A DNA stretch of 64,000 bases from Murimonas intestini (GCF_024622195.1 NZ_JANKBI010000001.1:62001-126000); one strand, 5' to 3'. Positions 15,778 through 25,412 are shown, counted from the first letter of the stretch. Translations and numbers: made by a program. The notes: generated by a model from the sequence alone, not told the origin.

Positions 15778-16635
15778 ATGAAAAAATTCTTTATAAGATT
15801 GATTATGGCTATTCTGATGTGCCTCTGTATTGGGAGCGGGACCCAGCTGATGATGGTCCGGGGGAAGATCTACAATCTGAAACCTGGAGCAGCAGAGACG
15901 GCTGAATTCAGGAATATGGAAGTATATCCCCGGGCACTTGCAAAGGCAGAGGAAGCAGCAGGCCTGTACGGCTGCGGGATAGGAGAGACCTTAAGCGTCT
16001 GGCTTGTTCAGAACCGGTACAGCCTGAAAGGGGATGAAGAGCTGACACTGGATAATTTTGCCCTCTGGCGCGGTTACTTCAATTACTTCCGCAGAGAAGA
16101 ATACGGAGAACTGAAAAAGGCCGCGGAGGCTGTGTGGAATGACCTTGTCTATTTTCCTGTGGCACATCTGGAGGGCGAGAAGGATGTCTCCTTTGACAAT
16201 TCATGGATGTCTAAGAGAAATTATGGAGGGGAGCGCAGGCATGAGGGCACAGATGTGATGCCTCCCGGGAATAAAAGAGGTTACTACCCCATTGTCAGTA
16301 TGACAGAAGGCGTTGTGGAAAAGGTGGGATGGCTGGAAAAGGGAGGGTGGCGTCTGGGGATCAGAAGTCCCCACGGAGGCTATTTTTATTATGCCCACCT
16401 CTCATCCTATGCGAAGGACTTTTCGCCCGGCGACAGTGTGAAAGCCGGAGAGCTGTTAGGGTTTATGGGGGACAGCGGGTACGGTAAGGAAGAGGGGACG
16501 ACAGGCATGTTTGATGTGCATCTTCATCTGGGCATTTACATAAGTACTGAGCATTATGAAGAGATTTCAGTCAATCCGTACTGGGTGCTTCGTTATCTTG
16601 AAGGGCAGAAGTTGAAATATAAGTACGACTTGTGA
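15778..16635 (+). CDS. Membrane-anchored M23 (LytM-type) metallopeptidase
   Basis: A 285-residue protein starting at ATG 15778 (MKKFFIRLIMAI). An N-terminal hydrophobic helix (3-22) anchors or exports it. The C-terminal half is an M23 fold: RHEGTDVMPP provides the first zinc ligands (HxxxD), GVVEKVGWLEKGGWRLGIRS is the core sheet and DVHLHLGIYI holds the HxH motif. Such enzymes cut peptide cross-links of peptidoglycan; SpoIIQ-like relatives work in engulfment. The neighbouring ylbJ hints at a sporulation role, but a vegetative wall enzyme is equally possible. The middle region (60-150) has no domain I recognise. Confidence 0.88.
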   Translation: MKKFFIRLIMAILMCLCIGSGTQLMMVRGKIYNLKPGAAETAEFRNMEVYPRALAKAEEAAGLYGCGIGETLSVWLVQNRYSLKGDEELTLDNFALWRGYFNYFRREEYGELKKAAEAVWNDLVYFPVAHLEGEKDVSFDNSWMSKRNYGGERRHEGTDVMPPGNKRGYYPIVSMTEGVVEKVGWLEKGGWRLGIRSPHGGYFYYAHLSSYAKDFSPGDSVKAGELLGFMGDSGYGKEEGTTGMFDVHLHLGIYISTEHYEEISVNPYWVLRYLEGQKLKYKYDL

Positions 16636-16641
16636 TATACT
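16612..16641 (+). promoter_or_regulatory. Promoter of the alarmone synthetase gene
   Basis: TTGAAA (16612-16617) and TATACT (16636-16641) with an 18-bp spacer; the -10 is preceded by TGTGA, giving an extended -10. It begins within the last codons of the M23 gene and lies 77 bp before the ATG at 16718. Confidence 0.7.
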
Positions 16642-16717
16642 ATATAGAATGGAAAAATTTTGTGACTGGCTGGTTACTGGATAGTTGCGAATATCAAGAA
16701 TAGCAAGGAGACAGAAT

Positions 16718-17524
16718 ATGGAAATACAGTTATGGAGAGAAATACTCAATCCATACGAACTGGCAGTGAAAGAACTTACTGTAAAATTTGAACATCTGAT
16801 ACATGAACACAGGGACAGAGGGCTTTATTCTCCGATTGAGCAGGTTGTGGGAAGGGTAAAGGCGATTTCCAGCATACTCGAAAAGGCCCAGAAAAAGAAA
16901 ATAGGGATAGATGAGATAGAAGAAAAGCTGGAGGATATTGCAGGAATACGTATCATTTGCCAGTTTGTAGAGGATATACAGAAGGTTGTGGAGATCATCC
17001 GCGGCCGCACAGATATGTCTGTAAAAAGCGAGAAGGATTATATTACCAACATGAAGGACAGCGGGTACAGGAGCTACCACATGATCGTCTACTATGAGGT
17101 TCAGACTCTCTCAGGAGGGAAACGGATCCAGGTGGAGATACAGATCAGGACACTGGCTATGAACTTCTGGTCCACTATAGAGCATTCCCTTCAGTATAAG
17201 TATAAGAGAAATATACCTGAGCATATCAGGCAGAAGCTGAGTAAGGCGGCAGATGCGATCATCGTGCTGGACAATGAGATGTCAACAGTCAGAAGTGAGA
17301 TCATGGATGCGCAGAATTCCTTTCAGATACAGGCCAACCTTGTGTCAGACATCCTTAATAATATACAGAATCTCTATCATCTGGCAAACAAAAGAGAGAT
17401 CGTCAAGATACAGGACGAATTTTACCGCATTTATGAATTGAATGACATAGAGCAGCTGCAGCGTTTCCATAAGCAGCTGGATATTATTGCTGAAGGCTAC
17501 CGCGCCCAGTCGCTGGGGCATTGA
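16718..17524 (+). CDS. relQ: Small alarmone synthetase (RelQ/YjbM type)
   Basis: A 268-residue (p)ppGpp synthetase without hydrolase or TGS/ACT domains. ATG 16718 is supported by AAGGAG at 16705-16710. The synthetase fold shows VKAISSILEKAQKK, DIAGIRIICQFVEDI (ppGpp synthetase G-loop region), DYITNMKDSGYRSYHMIV and VEIQIRTLAMNFWSTIEHSL, all standard for the RelA_SpoT domain. The C-terminal helices (about 190-268) mediate tetramer formation in RelQ. It is first in a run of RNA modification genes (17554 to 19686). Confidence 0.93.
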   Translation: MEIQLWREILNPYELAVKELTVKFEHLIHEHRDRGLYSPIEQVVGRVKAISSILEKAQKKKIGIDEIEEKLEDIAGIRIICQFVEDIQKVVEIIRGRTDMSVKSEKDYITNMKDSGYRSYHMIVYYEVQTLSGGKRIQVEIQIRTLAMNFWSTIEHSLQYKYKRNIPEHIRQKLSKAADAIIVLDNEMSTVRSEIMDAQNSFQIQANLVSDILNNIQNLYHLANKREIVKIQDEFYRIYELNDIEQLQRFHKQLDIIAEGYRAQSLGH

Positions 17525-17553
17525 CAGACAGGGCTTAAGATAAAGGAGTTAAA

Positions 17554-18930
17554 ATGAAACTGCCGGAAAAATATGTACAAGAGATAAAGGCCCTGCTGGG
17601 GGAAGAATACGGGGAATATGAAAAATGCCTGGAGGGCAGAAGCGCCTGCGGACTGCGGGTGAATAACGCTAAGATTTCCACGGAAGAATTCTTAAAGCTG
17701 ACACCTTTTTCCATGTCACCTGTACCCTGGGTGGAAAATGGCTTTTACTATAATGAGGAGGATGCTCTGACAAAGCATCCTCATTACCATGCAGGCCTTT
17801 ATTATATCCAGGAGCCAAGCGCTATGATCCCTGCAAGCCGTCTGCCGGTGGAGCATGGGGACAAGGTGCTTGATCTGTGTGCAGCTCCGGGAGGCAAGGC
17901 TACGGAGCTGGCGGCAAAGCTGGGAGGCACAGGCCTTCTTGTCGCCAATGATATAAGCAATTCCAGGGCAAAGGGGCTTTTAAAGAATCTGGAGATGGCA
18001 GGACACAGGAATATACTTGTCACAAGCGAAGCACCCAAACAGCTGTTGAATTATTTTCCTGAGTATTTTGATAAGATACTTGTGGATGCGCCCTGTTCAG
18101 GCGAGGGCATGTTCCGCAGAGATCCTTCTATGATAAAGAGCTATGAGGAAAAGGGGCCGGAAATTTATGCCCCTCTGCAGCAGGAGATACTCTCGGCAGC
18201 CATAAAGATGTTAAAGCCGGGCGGGATGCTTCTCTATTCCACCTGCACATTTTCAACGCTGGAAAATGAGAAAAATATACAGAAGGTTTTAGATGATAAT
18301 CCTGAGATGGAGATTGCAGATATCCGCAAGGGGGATGGTTTCAGCGATGGGATAGCGGAGCCGGGTATGGATGAGCGGCTGAGCCGCTGCCTCAGGATCT
18401 GGCCCCACAGAGCCGGCGGGGAAGGGCATTTTGCAGCGCTGCTTCTGAAAGCCGGGAGTGCCGGAACCTCTAAAAGCAACAGGTCCCGGGAAGGGTCATC
18501 TTCTCAGGGAAAGGCCGAAGCCAGTTTCCTGGCATTTGCAGAAGATATCCCCTGGCTGCGGGAACATGATGGAAAGATAGATGTGAGAGATGAGAATCTT
18601 TATTTGATCCCCGGGCCTCTCTGCGATATCTCTATCCGGGGGCTGCGCTTCCTGCGCACAGGGCTGCTGCTTGGAACACAGAAAAAAGGGCGTTTTGAGC
18701 CGTCTCAGGCGCTGGCCATGTGCCTCAGACAGGAAGAGTACCCTAATTGTGTCTCTCTTGCAGGTGATTCCATTGAGGCCAGAAAGTATTTAAAAGGAGA
18801 GACTGTTCAGCTTCCGGGAATGTATTCCGGCTGGGTCCTGGTCTGTGCTGACGGGTATCCACTGGGATGGGCAAAGGGAATGCAGGGCGCGCTGAAGAAT
18901 AAATATTATCCTGGATGGCGCATGCAATAA
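17554..18930 (+). CDS. RsmF-like rRNA (cytosine-C5)-methyltransferase
   Basis: A 458-residue NOL1/NOP2/Sun-family enzyme. The catalytic domain contains DLCAAPGGKATELAAKLG for SAM, LVDAPCSGEGMFRRDP with the first catalytic Cys and YSTCTFSTLENE with the second. A C-terminal extension (about 315-458) with FLAFAEDIPWLREHD and a PUA-like end corresponds to the RsmF/YebU architecture, which makes m5C in 16S rRNA. Residues 300-325 are a low-complexity Ser/Gly linker. It is 29 bp after relQ, and the next pseudouridine synthase is 21 bp on. Confidence 0.9.
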   Translation: MKLPEKYVQEIKALLGEEYGEYEKCLEGRSACGLRVNNAKISTEEFLKLTPFSMSPVPWVENGFYYNEEDALTKHPHYHAGLYYIQEPSAMIPASRLPVEHGDKVLDLCAAPGGKATELAAKLGGTGLLVANDISNSRAKGLLKNLEMAGHRNILVTSEAPKQLLNYFPEYFDKILVDAPCSGEGMFRRDPSMIKSYEEKGPEIYAPLQQEILSAAIKMLKPGGMLLYSTCTFSTLENEKNIQKVLDDNPEMEIADIRKGDGFSDGIAEPGMDERLSRCLRIWPHRAGGEGHFAALLLKAGSAGTSKSNRSREGSSSQGKAEASFLAFAEDIPWLREHDGKIDVRDENLYLIPGPLCDISIRGLRFLRTGLLLGTQKKGRFEPSQALAMCLRQEEYPNCVSLAGDSIEARKYLKGETVQLPGMYSGWVLVCADGYPLGWAKGMQGALKNKYYPGWRMQ

Positions 18931-18951
18931 GACAAAAAGAGGAGCAGACAG

Positions 18952-19686
18952 ATGAAAGAAGAACGGCTGGACAAATTCCTGGCAAATCAGGGGATAGGTA
19001 CAAGAAGTGAGGTAAAGAAATATATAAGGCAGGGAGAGGTGTTTGTCAACGGCGCAGCAGTGAAGACACCTGAGCATAAAATAGACCCGCAGGCAGATGA
19101 AGTCAGCTGCCGGGGCGCGAGAGTAATAAAGAATGGTCCGGCCTATTATCTTTTTTACAAGCCGGCAGGATGTGTGACGGCTACAGAGGACGATTATTCC
19201 AGAACAGTGATGGATTATCTGGATGTTCCAAAGAAGGAGGATCTCTTCCCTGTGGGACGCCTGGACAAGGACACAGAGGGACTTCTGCTGATAACAGATG
19301 ACGGCGCCCTGGCACACAAGCTCCTGTCGCCTAAAAAGCATGTGGATAAGACTTACTTTGCACTTGTCAGCGGAGAAGTGACCGGGGAGGATATAGAAGC
19401 GTTTGCATCGGGCCTGGATATTCAGGATGAGAAAGAGACAATGCCTGCAAAACTGAAGGTTTTGGGCATACAGCGCCGGGAAGAATGTGTGTATTCTGAG
19501 GTAGAGGTGACGATACAGGAGGGCAGGTACCATCAGGTAAAGAGAATGTTTGAGGCAGTGGGAAAGAAAGTCACTTACCTGAAACGTCTCTCCATGGGTA
19601 CACTGACTCTTACGCTGGAGCTGGAGAAGGGCTGCTACAGGCCTCTGACTGATGAAGAAATTAAGGAGCTGCGGGCATGTATATGA
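18952..19686 (+). CDS. RsuA-family pseudouridine synthase
   Basis: A 244-residue enzyme with an N-terminal S4 RNA-binding domain (MKEERLDKFLANQGIGTRSEVKKYIRQGEVFVNG) and a catalytic domain with motif II GRLDKDTEGLLLITDDG, whose Asp (in LDKDT) is the nucleophile. The family acts on 16S U516 (RsuA) or 23S rRNA (RluB/E/F); the sequence alone does not decide which. Its end overlaps the start of the HAD gene, indicating translational coupling. Confidence 0.92.
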   Translation: MKEERLDKFLANQGIGTRSEVKKYIRQGEVFVNGAAVKTPEHKIDPQADEVSCRGARVIKNGPAYYLFYKPAGCVTATEDDYSRTVMDYLDVPKKEDLFPVGRLDKDTEGLLLITDDGALAHKLLSPKKHVDKTYFALVSGEVTGEDIEAFASGLDIQDEKETMPAKLKVLGIQRREECVYSEVEVTIQEGRYHQVKRMFEAVGKKVTYLKRLSMGTLTLTLELEKGCYRPLTDEEIKELRACI

Positions 19687-20372
19687 AGAAAAAAGGAATA
19701 CTGGATAACATAAAGGCTGTTATTTTTGATTTAGACGGGACACTGGTGGACTCTATGTGGATGTGGAAGGACATCGATATTGAATATCTGGGGAAATATC
19801 ATCTGTCCCTGCCGGAGAGCCTGCAGCAGGATATAGAAGGCATGAGTTTTACAGAGACAGCCGCATATTTTAAAGAAAATTTTGACCTTCCAAGGACTCT
19901 TGAGGAGATCAAGCAGGACTGGATGGATATGGCATATGAGAAATACAGGTATCACGTCCCACTAAAGCCTGGGGCCGGACACTTCCTGGAGGATATGCAC
20001 TCCAGGGATATCCGCATGGGAATCGCCACAAGCAATGGACGGGGCCTTGTAGACGCTGTGCTGGAAGCCAGAAAACTGGGCGGGTATTTTCATTCTGTCT
20101 GCACTGCCTGTGAGGTGGCGAAGGGAAAGCCGTCACCTGACATTTATCTGAAGGTAGCTTCAGACCTGGATGTAAAGCCGGAAAACTGTCTTGTATTTGA
20201 AGATATCCCTATGGGAATACTGGCAGGGAAGAATGCAGGTATGTCAGTATGTGCAGTAGAGGATGAATTCTCAGCACACCAGCGGGATAAGAAGCGTGCC
20301 TGGGCAGATTATTATATCGAAACTTATGATGACATTTATACGAACACCTATGAGGTATTAGGAAATGAATAA
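19677..20372 (+). CDS. HAD-family phosphatase (beta-phosphoglucomutase-like)
   Basis: A 231-residue class I HAD hydrolase. Motif I is VIFDLDGTLVDS with nucleophile and acid Asp residues, the helical cap spans about 25-95, motif II is IATSN, motif III the Lys in AKGKPSPDIY, and motif IV EDIPMGILAG. Likely acts on a phosphorylated sugar or nucleotide; the substrate cannot be inferred. ATG 19677 is 8 bp after AAGGAG; an ATG at 19683 overlapping the upstream stop is the alternative. Its 3' end overlaps the YgiQ gene by 8 bp. Confidence 0.9.
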   Translation: MYMKKKGILDNIKAVIFDLDGTLVDSMWMWKDIDIEYLGKYHLSLPESLQQDIEGMSFTETAAYFKENFDLPRTLEEIKQDWMDMAYEKYRYHVPLKPGAGHFLEDMHSRDIRMGIATSNGRGLVDAVLEARKLGGYFHSVCTACEVAKGKPSPDIYLKVASDLDVKPENCLVFEDIPMGILAGKNAGMSVCAVEDEFSAHQRDKKRAWADYYIETYDDIYTNTYEVLGNE

Positions 20373-22272
20373 CAGATTTTTGCCTGTTTCTAAAGAAGAT
20401 ATGCTAAGGCAGGGAATTGAACAGCTGGATTTTGTATATGTGACGGGGGATGCCTATGTAGACCACCCTTCCTTTGCACATGCTGTCATCAGCCGTGTCC
20501 TGGAGTCAAATGGCTACAGTGTTGGTATTCTGGCCCAGCCGGACTGGAAGAACAAGGACAGCATCCTGGCTTTGGGAGAGCCGCGGCTGGGTTTTCTTGT
20601 GTCTGCCGGAAATATGGATTCCATGGTGAACCATTACAGCGTGTCAAAAAAGCGGAGGAAGGCAGATGCATTCAGCCCGGGCGGGGTGATGGGAAAGCGG
20701 CCTGACAATGCTACCATCGTATACTGCAATCTGATACGCCAGGCTTTCAGGCATAAGCCCATTATTATCGGGGGGATAGAGGCCAGCCTGCGCAGAATGG
20801 CCCATTATGACTATTGGAGCGATTCCCTGAAGCGTTCCATCCTGCTGGATTCAGGAGCCGACCTGATCTCCTACGGGATGGGGGAGCGCTCTGTGGTGGA
20901 GATCGCGGATGCCCTGAAAAGCGGCATCGCCGTATCTGATATTACTTTCATAAACGGCACTGTCTTTAAAACAAGGAGGATAGAGGATGTCTATGACTAT
21001 GAGCTTCTTCCCTCCTATGATGAATTAAAGGCCGACAAGCTTAACTATGCCAGAAGCTTTTATACACAATACTGTAATACAGATCCTTTTTCCGGGAAGA
21101 GGCTTGCAGAGCCGTATGGGGGCAGCCTTTATATAGTTCAGAATCCGCCTGCCGCGCCGCTGACACAGGCTGAGATGGACCGGATCTACTCACTTCCCTA
21201 CCAGAGAACATGGCATCCTGACTATGACAGCGCCGGCGGGGTCCCGGCTATTGAAGAAGTAAAGTTCAGCCTGGTGAGCAACCGGGGATGCTTCGGGGGC
21301 TGCAGTTTCTGTGCCCTGACCTTCCACCAGGGGAGGATCGTCCAGACAAGAAGCCATGAATCCCTTTTAAGGGAAGCAGAAAAATTCATCTGGGAACCTG
21401 ATTTTAAAGGATATATACATGATGTGGGAGGTCCCACAGCCAACTTCAGGCAGCCGGCGTGCGATAAGCAGCTGACAAAGGGGGCATGTCCCAAAAAGCA
21501 ATGCCTGTATCCCCGGCCATGCAGAAATCTGAAGATAGACCACAGTGATTACCTGAGCCTGCTGCAAAAGCTGCGCGCTCTGCCAAAGGTGAAAAAGGTA
21601 TTTATCCGTTCGGGGATCAGATTTGATTATCTCATCCATGACAAGGATGATTCTTTCTTCAGAGAGCTTGTGGAGCACCATGTGAGCGGCCAGCTGAAGG
21701 TGGCCCCGGAGCACATTTCTGATAAGGTGCTCTGCAGGATGGGAAAACCTGAAAATGAAGTATACAGGAAGTTTGTCAGTAAATATAAGGAACTGAATGA
21801 GAAAGCCGGAAAAAAACAGTTCCTGGTTCCATATCTGATGTCCTCACATCCCGGTTCTACCCTGAAGGAAGCCGTAGAGCTGGCTGAATATCTGCGCGAT
21901 CTTGGGTATATGCCTGAACAGGTACAGGATTTTTATCCCACGCCTTCTACGATCTCTACATGTATGTATTATACAGGTGTGGATCCCAGAACAATGGAAA
22001 AGGTCTATGTGCCGGTTAACCCCCATGAGAAGGCTATGCAGAGGGCGCTAATACAGTACAGGAATCCTAAAAACAGAGAGCTTGTGGAAGAGGCTCTGAA
22101 GAAGGCGGGAAGAACAGATCTTATAGGCTATGACAGAAAATGCCTTATAAGGCCGGTGGCAGGAGCCACAGGCAGAGATTACGGCAGGCAGGAGATAAAG
22201 CCCCGCCCGGCTAAGAAGAAGACTATCAGGAACGTGCACCGTAAAAAAGGGCAGGTATCCCGCAGCAAGTGA
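20365..22272 (+). CDS. YgiQ family radical SAM protein
   Basis: A 635-residue member of the YgiQ (UPF0313) family: N-terminal domain of unknown role (1-290) with the conserved YVTGDAYVDHPSFA and PIIIGGIEASLRRMAHYDYW, then the radical SAM core with NRGCFGGCSFCALTFHQGR carrying the CxxxCxxC 4Fe-4S motif, followed by the DVGGPTANFRQPAC segment with extra cysteines (ACPKKQCLYPRPC) that may hold another cluster. A basic tail ends the protein. The reaction of this family is not known to me. Oxygen-sensitive chemistry fits an anaerobe. Confidence 0.93.
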   Translation: MNNRFLPVSKEDMLRQGIEQLDFVYVTGDAYVDHPSFAHAVISRVLESNGYSVGILAQPDWKNKDSILALGEPRLGFLVSAGNMDSMVNHYSVSKKRRKADAFSPGGVMGKRPDNATIVYCNLIRQAFRHKPIIIGGIEASLRRMAHYDYWSDSLKRSILLDSGADLISYGMGERSVVEIADALKSGIAVSDITFINGTVFKTRRIEDVYDYELLPSYDELKADKLNYARSFYTQYCNTDPFSGKRLAEPYGGSLYIVQNPPAAPLTQAEMDRIYSLPYQRTWHPDYDSAGGVPAIEEVKFSLVSNRGCFGGCSFCALTFHQGRIVQTRSHESLLREAEKFIWEPDFKGYIHDVGGPTANFRQPACDKQLTKGACPKKQCLYPRPCRNLKIDHSDYLSLLQKLRALPKVKKVFIRSGIRFDYLIHDKDDSFFRELVEHHVSGQLKVAPEHISDKVLCRMGKPENEVYRKFVSKYKELNEKAGKKQFLVPYLMSSHPGSTLKEAVELAEYLRDLGYMPEQVQDFYPTPSTISTCMYYTGVDPRTMEKVYVPVNPHEKAMQRALIQYRNPKNRELVEEALKKAGRTDLIGYDRKCLIRPVAGATGRDYGRQEIKPRPAKKKTIRNVHRKKGQVSRSK

Positions 22273-22285
22273 TATGGAGGAAAAT

Positions 22286-23074
22286 ATGAAGATTGCGATT
22301 ATCACTGGAGCCTCTTCGGGGCTTGGATTAGAGTTTACAAGACAGATATCCCTTCTTTACCATAAGTTGGATGAAATATGGGTGATCGCCAGAAATTCTA
22401 AAAAGCTGGAGTCAATGTCCATACATGTATCTGGAAAAATAAGGCCGTTACCCCTTGACCTCTGCTCAGATGAGGGCAGAGAGCGCCTGCGCGCAGAGCT
22501 GAAGAAAAATAATGCCAAGATAAAGATCCTTGTCAATGCTGCCGGTATAGGGAAGATAGGGCAGTTTGTACAGCTTTCGTGGGAACCGCAGCAGGAGATG
22601 ATACGGCTGGATGCCGAGGCGCTGACAGCTGTCACATACCTCTGCCTTCCGTTTATGAGAAGGGGAAGCAGGATCATCCAGATGGCTTCTGCGGCGGCCT
22701 TTCTGCCGCAGCCGGGCTTCGCTGTGTATGCGGCAGCCAAATCCTATGTCTTAAGTTTCTCCAGAGCGCTTAGGGCAGAGGTATATGACAGGGGAATAAC
22801 AGTGACTGCTGTGTGTCCCGGTCCGGTAGACACTCCTTTCTTTGATAAAGCAGAAGAGGTAAGCCATATGCCTGCATATAAGAAAAAATTTATGGCACAG
22901 CCTGGGGAAGTGGCGGCAAAAGCAGTCAGGGACGCGGCGGCAGGAAGAGAGCTGTCAGTATACGGGGCATCAATGAAGGCCCTGGCCATAGCTGCAAAAC
23001 TGCTGCCTGTAAAAATGCTGGTCATGGGAAGCCAGTATCTGGACCACCTTCATAATGGAGCTGAAAGGAAGTAA
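22286..23074 (+). CDS. SDR-family NAD(P)-dependent oxidoreductase
   Basis: A 262-residue classical short-chain dehydrogenase starting at ATG 22286 (GGAGG at 22276-22280). Cofactor motif TGASSGLG at about 8-15, NAAGIG, catalytic Ser in MASAAAFLP and YxxxK in YAAAKSYVLSFSRAL, then VCPGPVDTPFF. It resembles the DltE/YqjQ type, but the substrate is unknown. Probably cotranscribed with YgiQ and with the membrane protein that follows 7 bp later. Confidence 0.9.
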   Translation: MKIAIITGASSGLGLEFTRQISLLYHKLDEIWVIARNSKKLESMSIHVSGKIRPLPLDLCSDEGRERLRAELKKNNAKIKILVNAAGIGKIGQFVQLSWEPQQEMIRLDAEALTAVTYLCLPFMRRGSRIIQMASAAAFLPQPGFAVYAAAKSYVLSFSRALRAEVYDRGITVTAVCPGPVDTPFFDKAEEVSHMPAYKKKFMAQPGEVAAKAVRDAAAGRELSVYGASMKALAIAAKLLPVKMLVMGSQYLDHLHNGAERK

Positions 23075-23081
23075 ATACAGA

Positions 23082-23693
23082 ATGAAAAAATTAAAGATCA
23101 GCAAAGGAAAACCGGGATATATCCACTCACAGAAAATAAAAAGAAGTATTATAACAGCAGTCCTTTTTGCGATTCCCCTGGGAATCTTCTTTATAGGGCT
23201 GTTTGAAACTAAGACAAGGCTGAATCTTTTTACCTTCGTGGCAATCCTAGGCTGCCTGCCGGCTGCCCGCTCTGCTGTAGGCATGATCATGATGCTTATG
23301 CAGAAACCACTTGACCGGGAAGTCTATGAAAAGATCAGGAAGAGAGCAGGAGATCTGACTATGGCATATGAGCTTGTCATCACTGCCTACGATAAAAATA
23401 CTCCCATAGAGGCCATTGCAGTCTGCGGCCCACATGTGGTAGGATATACCACAAAGGCTAATGCAGACTGCGCCTATGTGGAGAAACATATCCGGGATAT
23501 TCTGAAGGGGAATGGATACCGGGAGGATGTAAAGCTTTTTAAAGACCTGAAGCCTTTTCTGGACCGCATCGGTGGTCTGGCAGCCCGCAGGGCGGAGATT
23601 GAGGAAGGTATAGAATTTACTCCAAATGAAACATATCCTGACCTTGGCAGGAGTGAAGTTATCAAGCATACAATCATGGCAATATCATTATAA
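23082..23693 (+). CDS. Membrane protein of unknown function
   Basis: A 203-residue protein I do not recognise. Starting at ATG 23082 (AAGGAA 11 bp upstream) it has a basic N-terminus (KKLKISKGKPGYIHSQKIKR), two membrane helices at about 23-43 and 48-70, and a cytoplasmic alpha/beta domain of about 130 residues with VCGPHVVGYTTK and EKHIRDILKGNGYREDVKLF. An upstream in-frame ATG at 23055 would overlap the SDR gene by 20 bp and is less likely. It sits between an SDR and a DivIVA-like gene, suggesting an envelope-associated role, but no function can be stated. Confidence 0.8.
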   Translation: MKKLKISKGKPGYIHSQKIKRSIITAVLFAIPLGIFFIGLFETKTRLNLFTFVAILGCLPAARSAVGMIMMLMQKPLDREVYEKIRKRAGDLTMAYELVITAYDKNTPIEAIAVCGPHVVGYTTKANADCAYVEKHIRDILKGNGYREDVKLFKDLKPFLDRIGGLAARRAEIEEGIEFTPNETYPDLGRSEVIKHTIMAISL

Positions 23694-23719
23694 GGGCACA
23701 AAGAGAGGAGAGTATACGG

Positions 23720-24370
23720 ATGAACAGGGAGATCAGATTCAAGACAGCAGTATTCGGCGGATATAACAAAGATGATGTAGATGACCAGATATCAAAGCTG
23801 CTCTATGAAGCCAAAGGAGAGGCAAATGAGCTGGCCAGAAAGCTGGAAAAGCAGGAGGCTGCAAAGGAAGAGATGGAAAAAGAGCTGCGCCAGCAGCTTT
23901 CAAAAAAAGAGGTCGAGTGTTCCAGGCTGCGCACCCTTGTGGAGCTCTCCCAGAAGGAGCAGGCATCCATGGAGAAGGAGCTGGAGCGCATCAAAGCAGA
24001 GTCTGCCGGCCTGGAGGCTGATTATCATAAGTATAAAGAGGACTACTTAAGCATCTCCAAGCAGCTGGTGGATGCCCAGAAGAGGGCGGACCAGATGCTG
24101 ACCGAGGCGGCAGCCCGCCAGAAAGAGCTGACGGCGCGCACAGAGAAAGAGCTGCTGAAAAAGAAAGAGAAGGTAAACCGTGAGATAGAGGACTGCATCA
24201 ATGAAGGGGAGATGCAGTATGAGAAGCTCCATATAAAGATGCAGGAGATACTCAGCATTATGAATAACACCCAGGCCAGGTTCCTGAATGCCTACAAGGA
24301 TATGCAGAGAGTGATAGAGAGCGCTCCCGACCAGCTTTACTTTCTGGATGACGAAGAGGAGCTGGATTAG
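23720..24370 (+). CDS. DivIVA-like coiled-coil protein
   Basis: A 216-residue cytoplasmic protein whose N-terminus FKTAVFGGYNKDDVDDQISKL matches the DivIVA/GpsB lipid-binding motif (F..GGY...DV), followed by a continuous coiled coil of Glu/Lys/Arg heptads (about 28-170). Members bind curved membrane at septa and poles and organise growth, division or chromosome placement. The short tail (EELD) is acidic. It starts 26 bp after the membrane protein at 23082, so the two may act together. Whether it is the main DivIVA of the cell or an accessory one is not clear. Confidence 0.85.
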   Translation: MNREIRFKTAVFGGYNKDDVDDQISKLLYEAKGEANELARKLEKQEAAKEEMEKELRQQLSKKEVECSRLRTLVELSQKEQASMEKELERIKAESAGLEADYHKYKEDYLSISKQLVDAQKRADQMLTEAAARQKELTARTEKELLKKKEKVNREIEDCINEGEMQYEKLHIKMQEILSIMNNTQARFLNAYKDMQRVIESAPDQLYFLDDEEELD

Positions 24371-24388
24371 CAGGCAAAGGATGAGAAG

Positions 24389-25411
24389 ATGAAATTAATA
24401 AAGGTAACACAAAATGAGGCCGGACAGAGGCTGGACAAGCTGCTGGCCAAATATCTGAACAAGGCTCCAAAGAGTTTTCTGTATAAAATGCTCAGAAAGA
24501 AGAATATCACATTAAACGGCAGAAAGGCCGCCGGAAATGAGAAGACAGAGGTGGGAGATGAGATCAGGCTGTTTCTCTCAGATGAGACTGTGGATTCTTT
24601 TACAGAGAATATAAAGGCCGTAGATCAAGCAAAGGCAGTGAAGATGGACGGGATGCCGGAGATCATTTATGAGGACGGGCATATAGTTCTGATAAATAAG
24701 CCGGCGGGAATGCTCTCCCAGAAGGCTGCGGCATCTGATGTCTCGCTTGTGGAATATCTGATCTCCTATCTGCTCAGGAAAGGTGATATCACTGAGGAAA
24801 CATTGAAAAGCTTCCGCCCGTCTGTCTGCAACAGGCTTGACAGGAACACCAGCGGGATCGTGGCGGCCGGGAAAAGTCTTCCTGCTCTTCAGATCATGGC
24901 GGAGGTATTCAAGGACAGAAGCATACATAAGGATTATCTGACCCTTGTCTGGGGACATATTGACGGGACCAGGAAGATACAGGGATATCTGAAAAAAGAT
25001 AAGGCCAGGAACCAGGTCGTGATCAGCAGCAGGATGTCAGAGGGGGCGCTCCCCATCTCCACAGAGTACACACCTGTATGTGAGTCTCAAAAAGTGACAC
25101 TTTTAAAAGTGAGGCTGATAACTGGACGGTCCCACCAGATCAGGGCACATCTGGCATCTGTGGGGCATCCTATTCTGGGAGATGCCAAATACGGGGATGC
25201 TGTGCAGAATCTTACATTGAAAAAAGCTGCGGGAGTCACACACCAGCTTCTGCATTCATACAGGCTGCAGATGCCGTCAGATCTGCCAGGGCCTCTGGAA
25301 TATCTGAGCGGGAAGACATTTTATGCTGCACCCCCGGAAAATTTCTGCCGGGCTGCGGGCAGTTTTGGGATAAAAATAGATCAGTCAATGTTCGGTGAGG
25401 ATGGGATATAA
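24389..25411 (+). CDS. RluA-family pseudouridine synthase (RluC/RluD-like)
   Basis: A 340-residue enzyme with an S4 domain (QRLDKLLAKYLNKAPKSFLYKMLRKKNITLNG) and a catalytic domain with YEDGHIVLINKPAGML and motif II CNRLDRNTSGIVAAGK, where the Asp in LDRNT is catalytic; SHQIRAHLASVGHPILGDAKYG is also diagnostic. Acts on uridines of 23S rRNA or tRNA. It lies 18 bp after the DivIVA-like gene and its stop is 1 bp before the recU start, so the three form an operon. Confidence 0.92.
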   Translation: MKLIKVTQNEAGQRLDKLLAKYLNKAPKSFLYKMLRKKNITLNGRKAAGNEKTEVGDEIRLFLSDETVDSFTENIKAVDQAKAVKMDGMPEIIYEDGHIVLINKPAGMLSQKAAASDVSLVEYLISYLLRKGDITEETLKSFRPSVCNRLDRNTSGIVAAGKSLPALQIMAEVFKDRSIHKDYLTLVWGHIDGTRKIQGYLKKDKARNQVVISSRMSEGALPISTEYTPVCESQKVTLLKVRLITGRSHQIRAHLASVGHPILGDAKYGDAVQNLTLKKAAGVTHQLLHSYRLQMPSDLPGPLEYLSGKTFYAAPPENFCRAAGSFGIKIDQSMFGEDGI

Positions 25412-25412
25412 G